Assembly (NCBI RefSeq): GCF_000691505.1
Contig: NZ_JMIP02000025.1
Span: forward strand, 151,312-215,311
Direction of reading: 5' to 3'
DNA length: 64,000 nucleotides
From: Halostagnicola sp. A56
GTDB lineage: Archaea > Halobacteriota > Halobacteria > Halobacteriales > Natrialbaceae
Shown here: piece after piece, positions 33,238-41,857 of the stretch
How the letters are laid out: every line of letters begins with the position of its first letter
Numbering within the stretch: position 1 is the first letter of the stretch
The notes under the pieces: model-generated
Databases searched by the model: none
Told to the model about the DNA's origin: nothing
What the model saw: only the letters and a program-made list of their open reading frames with translations
Translations under genes and position numbers: made by a program

Positions 33238-36200
33238 TAGGACCACCACTCGCTGTTGTCTGAGTCCGAACCCCAGAAATCGTAGTCGTAAGCGCTATCG
33301 AAGTCGAATCCGAGATCCTCTGCCTCTGCGATACCAGTTTCCCACGCGGCGTCCTCCGTCTCGAAGTCGAAGAACCCGTCGCCGGGATCCTCTGGGTCCC
33401 ACTCTGGGAACGGGACTCGTGGGCGTGTGGGTCGCCCTGATCGAGTTATCGTCTGCTGCATCATCTGCGAGGGTTGTCCCATCGACATATCCATCGCAGT
33501 TGGTTGCTCGAGGACACTCGCCGTCGCCGTTGGCTGCGACATCGCGGTCATCGTTGGTTCGTAGACCGCGGTATCGGCTGCCGTAGCAGACGACACTCCG
33601 GCGATCATCGAGTCTCCGTACTGCTGATCCATCCCGAGCATTTGCTCGGTCGTAACGTCCGAGGACAGATCTCCAAAGACCTGAGACAGATCCTGTGACC
33701 TCGTTGCTGCTGTGGAACCAGCTTCGAGAACTGTTCCGCTGTCGTTCGGTGACGCGAAAACAGTCTGCCTATCTTGCGAGCCAGAGTCTGCACCGACGTC
33801 GTCAACGGCAGTTGCCGTCTCCATCTGGTTCGGGGATCCAAATGTTTCCGTAGCCGTTGGATCTCCGAAAACACCTGTCGAAGAGTCTTGCCGTTGTGTC
33901 TGCTGCATTTGCTCACGGGCGCGCTGGAGTTCACGCTGATACTCCGCTTGCGAGCTGAACATGTCTTGACTCGCGCGCACTCGCTCAACGGGAGTGGCAT
34001 CTGGTCCAGGTCCAGCTGGTTCCGAGTCAACCAGTTCCTGGACCATCTGCTCTTCGCGACGACGGAGTGCCTGCTGGTACGCTTCGTCGGACTCGAAGGC
34101 TTCTCGTGGCGCTGTCCGTCCTTCTGGAGTTGTGGCTTCTGGATCGGCTGGTCGTTCGCTGTCCGGGAGATCAGATGTTGGTCGCTGTCGCTGGATCGTC
34201 AGATCCATCTGGCCGCGATCGGGACCGCGACTGATCATATCTCCTCGAGGCTCGAAATCTAAGCGCCGAATCTGAGAGACGCCTCGAGAGACAGCCGCTG
34301 GCGCCGCATATGCTACGAGACCTCCGCCAGCTACACGGGCCGATGAAACAACAGGCTCTTCGGCGAATGCTTCTCCAGCTGCCTGTCCAGTTTCGACAGT
34401 CGCTGCTCCTGCATCTTGAGCGCGGCCGCTCCAGTATCCAGCTCCGAATCCAGTATCGAGGACTGTCGATGTGTAATCGAGAGGCTCGCTTTGGAAGTCC
34501 TCAAAACCCATCGTCGCAAGCTCGTCGGCTGACTCTTCCTGAAACTCTGCAGCGGCTTTTAACTCGTCTCGAGCAGCGACAAGAGTGTCTCCAGTAGTCA
34601 ATGCTGCTCCTGCTGGATCAACGGTTGAGGTTCCTGTCTCAACAAACGCTCCGACAGTCTCATCGATATCAGCATCAGTTTCTATCGATCGACCGCTGGT
34701 GGTTGAGAGATAAACTGGCTCACTTGGGAGATACTCTTCGACAGTTCCACTGATGGTCTCTGCGCCGGACTGCCACCAATCACTCGCTGATTCGAGCGCT
34801 CTTCCGAGGCGTCTCTCTCTTTCCTCATCGATCCGTACACCAAGCTCGCCACTGTCGGTTTCGACAACATTGACCTCGGATCGCTCGACGCCCTCCTCTT
34901 CTACCACTTGATCAATAAGGAGATCCTCTTCGGCATCGCGATCGAGGTCTGGAACGAACTGTCCGTCCTGCTCTACGACATCGAATTGGCTCTCATCGAT
35001 GCTCAGTTCTTCCGCGAACTGGTCGCGTGCAGACTCTCTTTGGAACTCTGTTTCGGCCGCCTCACTGAGCTGGTAATCAACCTCCTCGCCACTAATATCG
35101 ACGTTTTGGATATCTTCAGGATCGACTGTTCCAGGCTGTTCCTGTGAGTACTGTTCTGCAATATTGGCCCGTGTCTGTTCCTTCTGGTACTCTTCAGTAA
35201 ACTGGATTTGCGCTTGTCCATCAGACAAGTCAACACCCGCGACATCCTCATATTCGACACCGCTCAATGGATCTTCAGGAGGACCTTCGACGAACGGAAT
35301 GGCACTTCTCACCCTCCCCGTTATTCTGCTTAATGGGTTTTCGTCCTGCTGAGTGGGGTCGTCGAGTTCCGACTCGAGATCTTCGAGAAATTTCTCTTCT
35401 CGAGCCTCTTCGGAGAGGAAGAATTCTAACTCCTCTTCGTCGAGCTCGGAGTAGTCGTAGTCTTCGTAATCCCCCTCCAATTGGACATCGGACCTGTCGA
35501 CGCCTTGTTCGTCGGCGATCTGTTGGCGCTGCCGATCGATGGCAGCGTCTCGAGCGACATTAGGATCGACATCTGTCTGGATACTTCCAGAGTCAACTGA
35601 GACATCGACCGCTCCAGGATCAATCAAGTCGTTGAACTGGTCTTGGGCAACTCGCTGTTGGATTTGTTCGCGACCGCTATCCGAGATTCCCGTTACTTCG
35701 AGCTGTCCATACTGTGTGTCGGTCTCGAGGTCATCAACCGAGACGCCAAGATTCTCAGCAATGTCACGTTTGGCTTGATACTCTTGATTTGTCTCACTTA
35801 CATTTCTTTGAAACTGCTCTTCGGCCTGGACGGTTCGATCGATGATATGGCTATCATTCTGACGGAGTTCTTCGACGTAGGCTTCTGGATTCTCCTCCGC
35901 ACGCTGATATTCATCCTTGAAGATCTCCTGAGCCTGTCGGATCTCATCTGGCTCAGGGATGGTCATATCGTCCTCGTAATACCTCGCGTATTCGTCAGGG
36001 TTGATATTCATCAACTCCTCTGTTGGGTGTTCAGAGGTACCTCCTCCTGACGTGATGATCGGGCGGAACTCGTCCATTTCACTGGGACGAGTAAAATCCC
36101 AGATGATGTTAGTAGCCTCAAGATCGCTCATCAGGTAATCCGTTCCAATCTCGTCACGGATTATCTCGAGTTCGCGTTCAGGGATCGGTCGCGCCTGAAT

Positions 36201-36398
36201 CTGATCGCCGGACTCGTCGAGTACGACTTCGTCCTCGCTAATATCGTACTCGTTGGCAACCTGCTCAACCAAGTCTTCCCTCGCTCGCTGAGCGTCGATT
36301 TGCGCCGCCTGAGCCTCTGCCCGTTGGCGCTGTTGCATCCGTTGGGATGGTTGCTCTCCGCGTGCACGCTGCCGGGCTCGTTGTTCGTCTGTCGGCAT
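33237..36398 (-). CDS. Giant repeat-containing structural-type protein, 1053 aa
   Basis: ATG at 36398. Very hydrophilic and acidic. Residues 45-550 hold at least five degenerate copies of a module of about 60-70 residues with the pattern A-x-(E/Q)-x-x-(V/I)-(D/S)-x-S-x-V-x-V-x-x-x-x-G-Q-x-x (VANEYDISEDEVVLDESGDQ, IADEQGVDRSDVQLEGDYED, FAEELSIDESQFDVVEQDGQ, VVEEEGVERSEVNVVETDSG). A middle part has one weak membrane segment (SSARVAGGGLVAYAAPAAVS), then Gln/Ser/Thr-rich low complexity and an aromatic-acidic end (DYDFWGSDSDNSEWWS). It could be a tape-measure, tail or internal scaffold protein. No family recognised. Confidence 0.8.
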   Translation of the reverse strand: MPTDEQRARQRARGEQPSQRMQQRQRAEAQAAQIDAQRAREDLVEQVANEYDISEDEVVLDESGDQIQARPIPERELEIIRDEIGTDYLMSDLEATNIIWDFTRPSEMDEFRPIITSGGGTSEHPTEELMNINPDEYARYYEDDMTIPEPDEIRQAQEIFKDEYQRAEENPEAYVEELRQNDSHIIDRTVQAEEQFQRNVSETNQEYQAKRDIAENLGVSVDDLETDTQYGQLEVTGISDSGREQIQQRVAQDQFNDLIDPGAVDVSVDSGSIQTDVDPNVARDAAIDRQRQQIADEQGVDRSDVQLEGDYEDYDYSELDEEELEFFLSEEAREEKFLEDLESELDDPTQQDENPLSRITGRVRSAIPFVEGPPEDPLSGVEYEDVAGVDLSDGQAQIQFTEEYQKEQTRANIAEQYSQEQPGTVDPEDIQNVDISGEEVDYQLSEAAETEFQRESARDQFAEELSIDESQFDVVEQDGQFVPDLDRDAEEDLLIDQVVEEEGVERSEVNVVETDSGELGVRIDEERERRLGRALESASDWWQSGAETISGTVEEYLPSEPVYLSTTSGRSIETDADIDETVGAFVETGTSTVDPAGAALTTGDTLVAARDELKAAAEFQEESADELATMGFEDFQSEPLDYTSTVLDTGFGAGYWSGRAQDAGAATVETGQAAGEAFAEEPVVSSARVAGGGLVAYAAPAAVSRGVSQIRRLDFEPRGDMISRGPDRGQMDLTIQRQRPTSDLPDSERPADPEATTPEGRTAPREAFESDEAYQQALRRREEQMVQELVDSEPAGPGPDATPVERVRASQDMFSSQAEYQRELQRAREQMQQTQRQDSSTGVFGDPTATETFGSPNQMETATAVDDVGADSGSQDRQTVFASPNDSGTVLEAGSTAATRSQDLSQVFGDLSSDVTTEQMLGMDQQYGDSMIAGVSSATAADTAVYEPTMTAMSQPTATASVLEQPTAMDMSMGQPSQMMQQTITRSGRPTRPRVPFPEWDPEDPGDGFFDFETEDAAWETGIAEAEDLGFDFDSAYDYDFWGSDSDNSEWWS

Positions 36399-36401
36399 GG
36401 C

Positions 36402-37442
36402 TTACACCCCCAGCAGTGGTTGCATCATCAGCGAGATGGATGTCCCAGCCTCCCCACCGCCACCGAGAGAGGATGCGACACTCGGGCCGAACATACCCAG
36501 CACGATCCCACCGACCAGCAGTGCGACGTAGATCAGCGCAGTCCGTTTGTCGCCGTCGAAACGCTCTGCGAGGCGTCCCCGGTCCTCCTGTTTCTTCATC
36601 TCCTCGGTCGCGCCCTGCGAGTGATACATCTCGTAGTGTTTCTCGAGGCTGACGACCATCCCGTCAGCATCGGGATTCGTATTCGCCCAGTTGACGTAGA
36701 CGTCTTCGAACGGTTCTCCGTTCCACCGGCCAAGGGATTTTGCAGCTAATCCGGTCACGGAGTGGACGCCACCGTCAGCGCGAACTTGTGGCGTCGGTCC
36801 TTGCGCTGTCGGTGTTGGTCCCTGTTGTTTCGACTGCTTCTGTCGATTCAGTCGCTGGACGTAGACTGCGTCCTCGAGGTCAAGTTTCTCGGCAGTTCGA
36901 GCACCGACTGGATCAACCAGCGCGTGGTCGTCTGCAACGCCCCACATTACGCGAGACTGCCCAATGTGGTACGTCTGGAAGCCATCGGGAAGCGTCCACT
37001 CTTCACCGTTGTTGGTCTTGACCTTCCCTTCCTCCTTGTCGATCTCGGCTGGCCGGGGGATGACCTCTCGATCGCCGTAGATCGTGTTGACGATGACGTG
37101 GGCGTCAGTTTTCTTGAAGAGCGCCTGGAACCCCATCCGAATCATCTTCTGGTAGACTGAGGTCCGCCGCGGCATCTTCGAGAGCGGAACGAAGATGAGA
37201 GCGGTCAGGACCGAGCCGAGTGACGAGAGCACAAGCGACCAGGCCGTGTCGGCAACGCTTCCAACGTCGTCGGACTCATCGGTCGGTTCCGAATTCTGGT
37301 CGCGATTGCTTTTACTCTCGCTCCTGGACGGCTGGTTGCTCGAGGTCGTGCTTGAGTTCTCGAGTTGTTCGTCGACTTCATCAACAAGTGCTCGAGTCTC
37401 TTCGTCGAGATCTTCTCGGTTATGCGTATTTTTATCAGTCAT
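36402..37442 (-). CDS. Membrane-anchored protein, 346 aa
   Basis: ATG at 37442. Disordered Ser/Asn/Glu-rich N-terminus, a membrane segment (WSLVLSSLGSVLTALIFVPL), a soluble domain (AHVIVNTIYGDREVIPRPAE, WTLPDGFQTYHIGQSRVMWG, DDHALVDPVGARTAEKLDLE) and a C-terminal helix (TALIYVALLVGGIVLGMFGP) with a Gly-rich stretch. 3 bases separate it from the 1053-aa gene. Unknown; likely a partner of that protein in one complex. Confidence 0.75.
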   Translation of the reverse strand: MTDKNTHNREDLDEETRALVDEVDEQLENSSTTSSNQPSRSESKSNRDQNSEPTDESDDVGSVADTAWSLVLSSLGSVLTALIFVPLSKMPRRTSVYQKMIRMGFQALFKKTDAHVIVNTIYGDREVIPRPAEIDKEEGKVKTNNGEEWTLPDGFQTYHIGQSRVMWGVADDHALVDPVGARTAEKLDLEDAVYVQRLNRQKQSKQQGPTPTAQGPTPQVRADGGVHSVTGLAAKSLGRWNGEPFEDVYVNWANTNPDADGMVVSLEKHYEMYHSQGATEEMKKQEDRGRLAERFDGDKRTALIYVALLVGGIVLGMFGPSVASSLGGGGEAGTSISLMMQPLLGV

Positions 37443-37444
37443 CG

Positions 37445-38011
37445 TTATCCAAACACCCGTTTGTAGAACCGCTTGCCACTGCTCGAATCGCCTTCGTCAC
37501 CGTGTTCGTGCTTTGTGACAGCCGTTGCCTCAGTCAGGCTCCGAAGCCCACGGTTTCCTTTCGCAAGGCTCTGCATACCGGATTTGACCGAGAGCGCTTC
37601 CCAGACCATCCGTTTTTGCTGTTCTGTGAATCCGGTTTTCACGTTCTCGTCGGTATTGTGAACGCCTTGTGCGATCGCGGCAACCGGACCCTTACAGAGT
37701 CGGCCGGGGTTGTGTTCGGCGATTATTTGCTCCGCTCGATTCTCGTTCAGCCAAAAATGCCGATGATGCTCTTCTTCTCCCTCGTTGGCGAGCATGTGGA
37801 TTCGAGAGAGTTCCGGGCCGAGGATGTCCTCGATTTCCTCGAAGAACTCACTCGAGACTTCCGAATCACTCAGCTTATCGATGAACTCGGCTCGCTGCAG
37901 ATGCTCGAATGAAGTCTTTGAGGCGGCTTGGCTGGCGTGCCGGCTCGCTGCTTGGTGAGCCTGCATCTCTTCCCGCCGTTTCTGTTCTTGTTCTGGATCG
38001 GGTTCGCTCAT
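37445..38011 (-). CDS. Soluble helical protein, 188 aa
   Basis: ATG at 38011. Charged helical protein: EEMQAHQAASRHASQAASKT, RAEFIDKLSDSEVSSEFFEE, HRHFWLNENRAEQIIAEHNP, with no membrane segment, ending GKRFYKRVFG. Overlaps the upstream gene by 4 bases. Unknown family. Confidence 0.7.
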   Translation of the reverse strand: MSEPDPEQEQKRREEMQAHQAASRHASQAASKTSFEHLQRAEFIDKLSDSEVSSEFFEEIEDILGPELSRIHMLANEGEEEHHRHFWLNENRAEQIIAEHNPGRLCKGPVAAIAQGVHNTDENVKTGFTEQQKRMVWEALSVKSGMQSLAKGNRGLRSLTEATAVTKHEHGDEGDSSSGKRFYKRVFG

Positions 38012-38316
38012 GGTGTGTATTCGTTGTCGTTAATCTCTGGATCAGTCGGGTAGAAACCGATAACCGCGCCTATTAGGGCAGCTATCGAGAGGATGGCCAG
38101 TCCGGCCATCACATATTGTGCCGCTCCAGCAGAGACGATGGTCGTAGGATCGGATCCTTCAGAGACAACCGCGATTGTGTCTCCAGAGACGGCCAAGAGC
38201 CCCCAGCAGCTCGAGGCGATCGCACTCGTGAATTCGATCGACTCCTCTTCGATGACGTAGAAGTACGTTGATCCACACGCAAGTGCGAACAAAGCGAGGT
38301 AGGCACCAGACCACAT
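38008..38316 (-). CDS. Membrane protein, 102 aa
   Basis: ATG at 38316 overlaps the upstream stop as ATGA, which decides this start over longer possibilities. Three membrane segments (WSGAYLALFALACGSTYFYV, TSAIASSCWGLLAVSGDTIA, YVMAGLAILSIAALIGAVIG), ending DPEINDNEYTP. Confidence 0.7.
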   Translation of the reverse strand: MWSGAYLALFALACGSTYFYVIEEESIEFTSAIASSCWGLLAVSGDTIAVVSEGSDPTTIVSAGAAQYVMAGLAILSIAALIGAVIGFYPTDPEINDNEYTP

Positions 38317-38762
38317 CAGTACCCACCTCCGCGACTGATCGATGTCATCGCCCAGATCGCTCCAACGACGACGAAGAGCGTGAGTCCGACAATCCAACTG
38401 TCAAAGATGGATAGGAGTTGCCCAACGTCCTGGGTGTCTTCAGTCTGGGTTTCGATGACGTAATCGACAGTAACGCCCTCTCCATCGAGGCCTTCGGTGA
38501 GGGTCACGATCCCCTCGCCGTCGAACTCGTAATCCTCTCCGTTGACCAACTCGGTCCCGCTGGAATCCGTGACGGTAATGGATTGGTTGTCGGTCACGTC
38601 CTCAGCATGCTCGAGGGGAACCGTCTCGTTGACCGCGAGCGTAATCGACTCGCCCTCGATCTGCTGTTCCTGCGCTGCATCCTCAAATCCGATACCGACG
38701 GCTGGGAGAAGCAATGCTAACGTCACGAATACGATCAGTATGGTCCAGGGGGATCCCTTCAT
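38316..38762 (-). CDS. Exported protein with C-terminal anchor, 148 aa
   Basis: ATG at 38762. Signal peptide (WTILIVFVTLALLLPAVGIG), an extracellular Ig-like beta domain (ITLAVNETVPLEHAEDVTDN, SIT-VTDSSGTELVNGEDYEF, GVTVDYVIETQTEDTQDV) and a C-terminal anchor (WIVGLTLFVVVGAIWAMTSI). Candidate envelope glycoprotein or pilus-associated protein. Confidence 0.7.
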   Translation of the reverse strand: MKGSPWTILIVFVTLALLLPAVGIGFEDAAQEQQIEGESITLAVNETVPLEHAEDVTDNQSITVTDSSGTELVNGEDYEFDGEGIVTLTEGLDGEGVTVDYVIETQTEDTQDVGQLLSIFDSWIVGLTLFVVVGAIWAMTSISRGGGY

Positions 38763-38829
38763 GGTTTATATAGGTCTGCTGGCTGGTGAGCACACGAAAA
38801 ACACGGACAAGGTGTGGCCTATCTTGGTA

Positions 38830-39159
38830 TCACCGCCCTCCTCCGAAGCCACTGGAGCCGAAGAACCGCATGATCGCCTGCGCGGCGATCACCAGCAAGG
38901 CGAGCACGAGAAGTCCGAGGGCTGCGACACCAATCGTCTCGAGATCCGTGACGACCGAACTAAATGGCCCATCCGAAACAGTGATCGAGCCATAGATCTC
39001 GTTGAGGATGTAGACGATAAGCAGGATCATGACCAGTGCGCCGCCGATCATTCGCACTTCGGCCATGATGGGCATCGTATCGGCTAATTTTTCCTGTGCG
39101 TTCGAAGCACTGGCCTTTGCATCATCGTACCGTTCGTTGAACGTTTGTGTATCAATCAT
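38830..39159 (-). CDS. Small two-helix membrane protein, paralogue A, 109 aa
   Basis: ATG at 39159, one base after the stop of paralogue B. Soluble helical N-terminus, then PIMAEVRMIGGALVMILLIV-YILNE, loop DGPFSSVVTDLET, helix IGVAALGLLVLALLVIAAQA and the end RFFGSSGFGGGR. The second half is nearly identical to that of paralogue B. Small abundant two-helix proteins of this type are the coat proteins of spindle-shaped archaeal viruses and also resemble VirB2-type pilins (family knowledge; no homology shown here). Confidence 0.75.
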   Translation of the reverse strand: MIDTQTFNERYDDAKASASNAQEKLADTMPIMAEVRMIGGALVMILLIVYILNEIYGSITVSDGPFSSVVTDLETIGVAALGLLVLALLVIAAQAIMRFFGSSGFGGGR

Positions 39160-39160
39160 G

Positions 39161-39547
39161 TTACCGTCCTCCGCCGAATCCGCTTGACCCAAAGAAGCGC
39201 ATAATCGCTTGCGCGGCGATCACCAGCAGTGCGAGCACGAGAAGCCCAAGGGCTGCAACACCGATCGTCTCGAGGTCGCCTACGATTGAGCCGAATGGGC
39301 CGGTATAATTCCCATCTGTATCGGTCTCGAACTGAATCGAGTTGTAGACCTCGTTGAGAATGTAGACGATGAGCAGGATCATGACCAGCGCGCCGCCGAT
39401 CATTCGCACCTCGGCCATGATTGGCATCCGATCTGTTAGGCGATCGGCTTCACGTTCTGCAGCGCCAACTCTGACCGTGGCACGGTCTCGTGACCGCGCA
39501 AGTTTGGTTTGGATTCGGTTAGTGAACTGTTGTATGCCGAAGGGCAT
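39161..39547 (-). CDS. Small two-helix membrane protein, paralogue B, 128 aa
   Basis: ATG at 39547; first gene of the leftward operon, 43 bases from the TGGCCAC array. Basic N-terminus (FTNRIQTKLARSRDRATVRV), then PIMAEVRMIGGALVMILLIV, a loop longer than in A (FETDTDGNYTGPFGSIVGDL), the helix IGVAALGLLVLALLVIAAQA and the same Gly-rich end. Promoter-proximal position suits a highly expressed structural protein. Confidence 0.75.
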   Translation of the reverse strand: MPFGIQQFTNRIQTKLARSRDRATVRVGAAEREADRLTDRMPIMAEVRMIGGALVMILLIVYILNEVYNSIQFETDTDGNYTGPFGSIVGDLETIGVAALGLLVLALLVIAAQAIMRFFGSSGFGGGR

Positions 39548-39672
39548 GCGATCCGCTATATGAGCCGGTTATATCATATTTCGCACCAGTGGCCACTAAT
39601 CTGGCCACTCAACTGGCCACAAGCGTGGCCACTTAAGCCGCTGTATATGTACGGTTGCACTAGATATCGACA
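39548..39672. promoter_or_regulatory. Divergent promoter region with four TGGCCAC boxes at 12-bp period
   Basis: TGGCCAC starts at 39590, 39602, 39614 and 39626, exactly 12 bp apart; the core TGGCCA is itself a palindrome. TATA-like elements lie outside the boxes on each side: TATATGTAC (39643) about 25 bases before the rightward start at 39673, and on the minus strand ATGATATAAC (about 39568-39577) before the leftward start at 39547. The geometry fits a common repressor or activator binding cooperatively and controlling both operons. Confidence 0.8.
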
Positions 39673-39909
39673 ATGAGTGTGACCGAAACTGAACAAATAC
39701 TGGAGGCCGCGCAAAACTTCGAGCAACGAGAAGTGATCGGTCTGGGCGAGTACACGGTCAATTCGAACGGGCGTGGGTCCGAGACTAAGAAAATGGTCTT
39801 AGCGCAGACCTATGTCAGTTGGCACGGCCTCTCATCGGAATCGAAAGTCAGGACGTGGATTGACAGCAAAACCGGCGCGCTAATCGTTCTCCCAAAAGAC
39901 AATGACTGA
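39673..39909 (+). CDS. Small protein next to operator array, 78 aa
   Basis: ATG at 39673. EVIGLGEYTVNSNGRGSETK, SWHGLSSESKVRTWIDSKTG and ALIVLPKDND; the beta-rich C-terminal end is AbrB-like in feel. As first gene of the rightward operon directly beside the TGGCCAC boxes it is a candidate for the regulator. Stop overlaps the next start by 8 bases. Confidence 0.6.
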   Translation: MSVTETEQILEAAQNFEQREVIGLGEYTVNSNGRGSETKKMVLAQTYVSWHGLSSESKVRTWIDSKTGALIVLPKDND

Positions 39910-40426
39910 GGAAGACTTTGAGCCACGGGCGTACTCGCAGACGCTCAACGAATCGATCGAGCGGATGCATCGGGCGAGGTCGGAACTGAATCAGGCACGT
40001 CTCACGAACGGGACTGTCCCGCTCGAGGCGCACGTCCGCTTCGAGGAGACCGTGCTAACTCTCTATTACGAACTGCGGCCGTATGCTCGCCAAGATAATC
40101 GGACAAAATCCGACTGGGAGGAGAACAAACTCGATCAACTCCCAGAGATCTGTGGGCGACTCGACCGAAGTGAGAGCGTGAAAACCTCTGGTGGGATGAT
40201 CCGTGCATCGTCATCTGTCTCGGTCTCTCACGCAGATGTCGATAATCTTCTCAGTGTTAGTGAGACGATGGACGAGATCTCTCACGAACTCGGATTCACA
40301 GCTGCAGTCGAGACGGAGACTCCAACCAACGAAGCGACTATGTCCGATCTGAGAGGGCTACTTACCGAGCGAGGACAGTACGAAGCGCTCGAGAACCTTC
40401 CAGAAGCCCCGGAGGGGGATGAATAA
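39902..40426 (+). CDS. Hypothetical helical protein, 174 aa
   Basis: ATG at 39902. Helical and polar: YSQTLNESIERMHRARSELN, LTLYYELRPYARQDNRTKSD, ADVDNLLSVSETMDEISHEL, ending ALENLPEAPEGDE. Stop overlaps the ATPase start. Its central 270 bases (40055-40324) are duplicated in inverted orientation at 49992-50261. Unknown; probably works with the ATPase. Confidence 0.7.
   Translation: MTEEDFEPRAYSQTLNESIERMHRARSELNQARLTNGTVPLEAHVRFEETVLTLYYELRPYARQDNRTKSDWEENKLDQLPEICGRLDRSESVKTSGGMIRASSSVSVSHADVDNLLSVSETMDEISHELGFTAAVETETPTNEATMSDLRGLLTERGQYEALENLPEAPEGDE
40055..40324. repeat. 270-bp sequence, inverted copy at 49992-50261
   Basis: Base-by-base identical over the whole length as far as I can compare; boundaries are CTAACTCTCT and GGAGACTCCA. 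Confidence 0.85.
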
Positions 40427-41313
40427 TGTCGTCTGCTGCAGTCCAACACGCGTTCTGGGAAACCGGGATCGATGTCGAGAACGTTTCGACGAGTCCCGAG
40501 GGCGAGCGGCCTATCACGACCGATCCCGATCACGAGATCCCCGTTGACAAATCTTTCTCTGGTCCGTTCTTCCAGGAGATCGGTAAACGGAAACTCGAGG
40601 GTCGGGACGCGAAGACACTTGTCACGGCTGATCACGCCCAGACCGGCGTTGGCAAATCGAACTGTTGTGACTGTCTGGGCTATATCTGTGACACGACCGA
40701 CAGTGGCTTTTCGAAAGAGAAGATCGCGATCGACCCGCCTGAATTCTTTGGGCTCTACGGAAAGGTCCCCGCCGAGTCCGCTGTTGTTCTCGAGGAGGGC
40801 GAACAACTCGATCCGCGACGGGCGATGAAGAACGAGAACGTCGATGCATCCCACACCTGGGCAAAGGAGCGAGTCCGGGAACTCATTGCATTCGTGAACC
40901 TGCCGAGTCCAGAGATGATCGATGGGCGGCTCGAGCTCCTGGCTGACTTCTGGATCAATATCGAGATCCGAGGCCGGGCTCGCATCTATCAGAAGAAGGT
41001 CCATCGGACCAAAGGCTACGTCTACTACGAGACGATGCAGGTCTTCGAGTGGCCAAATATGGACAAGTCTGAGACCTTCAAGATGATGGGTCGGCAGAAG
41101 CAGGACCACATCGACGATAAGGAGGAAGGAAGCAACTGGATACGAAAATCGAAGGTTGATGAGATGCTCGAGAAGCAACGCAAGGAGATCGAACGCGAAG
41201 AACGCGATACCTACATCAGGGCCTTAGTGAACGAGTGTGGCCTGCAGAAGAAGGATATCGCCCCAGCGTTCGACCTCTCTCCGCAACGAGTTGGCCAAAT
41301 CGCACGAGAATAA
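40426..41313 (+). CDS. P-loop ATPase with C-terminal HTH, 295 aa
   Basis: ATG at 40426. Walker A TADHAQTGVGKSNCCDCLGY near residue 68, Walker B-like hydrophobic strand with two Glu (SAVVLEEGEQLDPRRAM), a third conserved part (ELLADFWINIEIRGRARIYQ) and a C-terminal HTH (LQKKDIAPAFDLSPQRVGQI). The fold is RecA/FtsK-like with Zot-type traits; a DNA-packaging or transfer ATPase, or a regulator, are possible. It is the only energy-providing enzyme of the element. Confidence 0.7.
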   Translation: MSSAAVQHAFWETGIDVENVSTSPEGERPITTDPDHEIPVDKSFSGPFFQEIGKRKLEGRDAKTLVTADHAQTGVGKSNCCDCLGYICDTTDSGFSKEKIAIDPPEFFGLYGKVPAESAVVLEEGEQLDPRRAMKNENVDASHTWAKERVRELIAFVNLPSPEMIDGRLELLADFWINIEIRGRARIYQKKVHRTKGYVYYETMQVFEWPNMDKSETFKMMGRQKQDHIDDKEEGSNWIRKSKVDEMLEKQRKEIEREERDTYIRALVNECGLQKKDIAPAFDLSPQRVGQIARE

Positions 41314-41551
41314 TGATTTTCGTGCTCACTCACAAAATCGCAGGAAGGGGTCGGGATTCGGCCGCGAAAATAATCAAAAGAGCACTATATGTATTAGTAT
41401 ACACGCATAGCAGTTTGAGAGGGTTGATTGGTTCCGCCACGGGGGTCGCGTGCGGGATCGATTCTGTTCTCTGTTCTGTTTTTGACTCTCGATCAGGGTC
41501 GTCGACGTCGAGATCGCGTCGACGATCGAGGCCAATTGAGGTGTCCTCGAG

Positions 41552-41857
41552 ATGAGCCTGCTACACGAGCAGTATGAAGCAGACGGCGACCTCGTTCTCT
41601 TCCGCTGTTTGGAGTGTGGATACACGTCCCTCTCCCTCGGTGATACCCACGGCCATATCGAGAAACACCGCGGCTATACACGGTTTAAGATCCAGATTCC
41701 GTTCACAGAGACGGCGATGGCAAACGTTGATCAGCTGATGGAGTATACTGAAATCGTCCGAGTGACCGATACGGAGAAGGTCGCGCTCGATCAGCTCGAG
41801 GAGGCTGAGCCAAGTTCGAAAGGCGTGTTTGTTCGTCTAATAGACTATGTCCGATAG
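41552..41857 (+). CDS. Zinc-finger protein, 101 aa
   Basis: ATG at 41552. C2H2-like finger: VLFRCLECGYTSLSLGDTHG then HIEKHRGYTRF (Cys-x2-Cys, His-x3-4-His). The rest is a small acidic domain ending VRLIDYVR. Overlaps the next gene by 11 bases. DNA-binding regulator by analogy with archaeal virus proteins. Confidence 0.65.
   Translation: MSLLHEQYEADGDLVLFRCLECGYTSLSLGDTHGHIEKHRGYTRFKIQIPFTETAMANVDQLMEYTEIVRVTDTEKVALDQLEEAEPSSKGVFVRLIDYVR

Noticed and set aside
33474-36749. Many plus-strand open frames opposite the 1053-aa and 346-aa genes
   Set aside because: They are Arg/Ser/Leu-rich shadow frames of acidic minus-strand genes; no starts with promoters.
40282-41178. 298-aa minus-strand open frame opposite the ATPase
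   Set aside because: Mirror of the plus-strand ATPase and 174-aa genes, which have Walker motifs and ATGA overlaps.
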